A stretch of DNA of 64,000 nt from Pedobacter sp. ISL-64 (GTDB taxonomy: Bacteria > Bacteroidota > Bacteroidia > Sphingobacteriales > Sphingobacteriaceae). Below the pieces are notes generated by a model. The model had not been told where the DNA came from. It did no database searches and saw only the letters and a program-made list of their open reading frames with translations. The DNA lies in assembly GCF_018613605.1 (NCBI RefSeq), contig NZ_JAGGPU010000009.1, positions 1-64,000 on the forward strand. The letters run 5' to 3'. This document shows positions 63,008 to 64,000 of the stretch, in pieces; the stretch's first letter is position 1; each line of letters starts with the position of its first letter. The position numbers and the translations under genes were made by a program.

Positions 63008-63033
63008 CGTCATTGCGAGGCACGAAGCAATCC
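63008..63033. repeat. Single arm of the family D repeat
   Basis: CGTCATTGCGAGGCACGAAG followed by CAATCC matches the 46049-46073 arm apart from C for T in GGCACG. No inverted partner is nearby. It lies between argH and the broken DUF5615 gene. Confidence 0.75.
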
Positions 63034-63112
63034 TTTTTATTTAGTAAATAATGTCACATTCGCGAGTTACAGCAGCATTAAGACCGTTTTCTTGCTTAAA
63101 ATGCCAATTATG

Positions 63113-63445
63113 TTATTGTATTTCCAAACAAGAAAATTCATCTTGTTTGATAAACTCATTTATTAGTTCTTTTTTCTCTATTAAAACTTAAGCAATTCCT
63201 GATGTTGTATTGTTTCCAAAACGTAACCAGATTATTTTTGGCGGATGGCCATATAGATTTGAAAATTCATAGAAATCTGCATCGAAAGTAACTACAATAA
63301 GATTATTTTGTCCTGCAAATGTCCAGATTTCCTTATCCGTTTTGTTTTCTAACTTTAACCTTCGTATTTGGGTACAAGCTGAGAAATCGGCCTCTAAAAG
63401 TTTTATGATTCTATGAGAAATATTTTGGTCAAATAGAAGTTTCAC
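63113..63445 (-). pseudogene. DUF5615 PIN-like toxin gene with a premature stop
   Basis: Starts with GTG at 63445 and encodes 85 residues (MKLLFDQNISHRIIKLLEAD at the start, VTFDADFYEFSN in the middle, IIWLRFGNNTT near the end) before TAA at 63188-63190. The same frame continues for 24 codons, VLIEKKELINEFIKQDEFSC then LEIQ, to a second TAA at 63113. The joined length of about 110 and the CLEI-type ending are what I expect for a complete DUF5615 protein. The PIN-like acidic residues (D7, D72, D74) are intact. One substitution has probably removed the C-terminal helix. Confidence 0.8.
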
Positions 63446-63666
63446 TAGGCTACTCTTATTTTATGCTCTCTATCTGCTGAATAAGCAAGACAGGATAAGA
63501 TCTCTTCTTCAGTAATTTCAGGAAAATCTGTCAATATACTTTGCATAGTCATCCCATTTGCTAGCCATCCCAAAACATCATACACAGCGATTCTGGTTCC
63601 TTTTATGCAGGGCTTACCAAAACGTTTGTTAGCGTCAATTTCTATGAAATTAGAATAAGTTTTCAT
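63445..63666 (-). CDS. DUF433 antitoxin-like protein
   Basis: A 73-residue protein of the DUF433 (VapB-like/ParDE-adjacent) family, with FGKPCIKGTRIAVYDVLGWLANGM as the conserved winged-helix core and EITEEEILSCLAYSADRE at the end. DUF433 genes regularly precede DUF5615 PIN-like genes as presumed antitoxins. Its TAG stop overlaps the GTG start of the partner by one base, so they are coupled. The antitoxin frame is intact while the toxin is broken. Confidence 0.88.
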   Translation of the reverse strand: MKTYSNFIEIDANKRFGKPCIKGTRIAVYDVLGWLANGMTMQSILTDFPEITEEEILSCLAYSADREHKIRVA

Positions 63667-63727
63667 AACGTAAAGATAAACAATATTATAAGAATTTTGA
63701 TTTGCCCATTTTTGCAGAATTCTATTT

Positions 63728-64000
63728 TTATCCTTGTATAACCGGTTTCAACATGTTTACATATCCCTCAACTCCTTCGGCTACTTCTCTAACATACAAA
63801 AACTCATCAGCCATGTGCGAGCGACCAGAAAAACCCGGACCACATTTTACTGATGGGATATCTAACAATGCCTGATCGGAAGTAGTAGGCGAACCATAAG
63901 TAGTTTTTCCAAGGGCAACACCAGCCTGAACAACCGGATGGTTTTTATCAATCGACGATGGTTTTAAGCGGATAGACCGTGGGGTAACATCACAATCAAC
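63728..64000 (-). CDS. argE: M20-family deacetylase, ArgE-like (C-terminal 90 residues, gene runs off the window)
   Basis: Translated here from the reverse strand: the last 90 codons ending TAA at 63728-63730. Motifs include PSSIDKNHPVVQAGVALGK, TYGSPTTSDQALLDIPSVKC and GPGFSGRSHMADEFLYV. The TSDQ and SRSHMADE segments are the C-terminal metal and substrate regions of the M20 family, closest to acetylornithine deacetylase of Bacteroidota. Position upstream of argH supports an arginine role. The 5' part lies outside the window. Confidence 0.82.
   Translation of the reverse strand, partial: VDCDVTPRSIRLKPSSIDKNHPVVQAGVALGKTTYGSPTTSDQALLDIPSVKCGPGFSGRSHMADEFLYVREVAEGVEGYVNMLKPVIQG

Overview
The window looks like chromosomal DNA of a Bacteroidota bacterium, most likely a Sphingobacteriaceae member such as Pedobacter. 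Supporting signs are AT-rich intergenic regions, few purine-rich ribosome binding sites, several TAnnTTTG (-7 type) promoter elements just upstream of start codons, an E1 alpha/beta fusion dehydrogenase, DUF4286 and GxxExxY proteins, and many small palindromic intergenic repeats. I saw no rRNA gene, CRISPR array, prophage or complete insertion sequence. Intact tRNA genes are also absent, but one intergenic region carries three tRNA-like modules.

Layout. 0.3-9.3 kb: mostly plus-strand single genes (DUF3050 protein, JmjC-like cupin, sugar O-acetyltransferase, PfkB kinase), then a VWA protein / MoxR-type AAA+ ATPase / ABC-type ATPase cluster and a membrane metallophosphoesterase. 9.4-13.7 kb: a minus-strand unit of an S9-fold protein, a sensor histidine kinase and an OmpR-type regulator; the S9 protein lacks its catalytic Ser and His. 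14-28.7 kb: mixed housekeeping and hypothetical genes (TPR protein, GNAT, MazG-like, family 39 glycosyltransferase, dtd, a second FabH-type synthase, clpS, rsmA, pdxA). 29-46 kb: MFS transporter, sulfurtransferase, the fatty-acid operon yceD-rpmF-plsX-fabH-accB-accC, tatC, rpiB, an M28 peptidase, a lone LutB-type protein, the E1 fusion and adenine deaminase. 46-53.5 kb: SprT-like protein, GxxExxY protein, a PIF1-type helicase, prfC and a GH32 glycosidase. 60.3-64 kb: an aminotransferase, argH, a DUF433/DUF5615 toxin-antitoxin-like pair whose toxin has a premature stop, and the 3' part of an argE-like gene.

The most interesting region is 53.5-60.2 kb, which looks like an RNA-repair locus. A minus-strand WYL-domain regulator is divergent from a plus-strand operon encoding an SPFH/slipin-like protein with three internal repeats, two different nucleotidyltransferases and an intact RtcB RNA ligase. 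The 1-kb divergent region carries two dyads of the same architecture (TACGCAA-N5-xxGCGTA), one on the regulator side and one overlapping the expected -33 region of the operon. These are followed by a predicted leader of about 800 nt full of hairpins and three tandem tRNA-like modules, each missing a different arm. My working model is that the WYL protein controls the operon and that the tRNA-like RNA is a substrate, decoy or sensor for the repair enzymes. The gene identities are well supported; the RNA model is inference.
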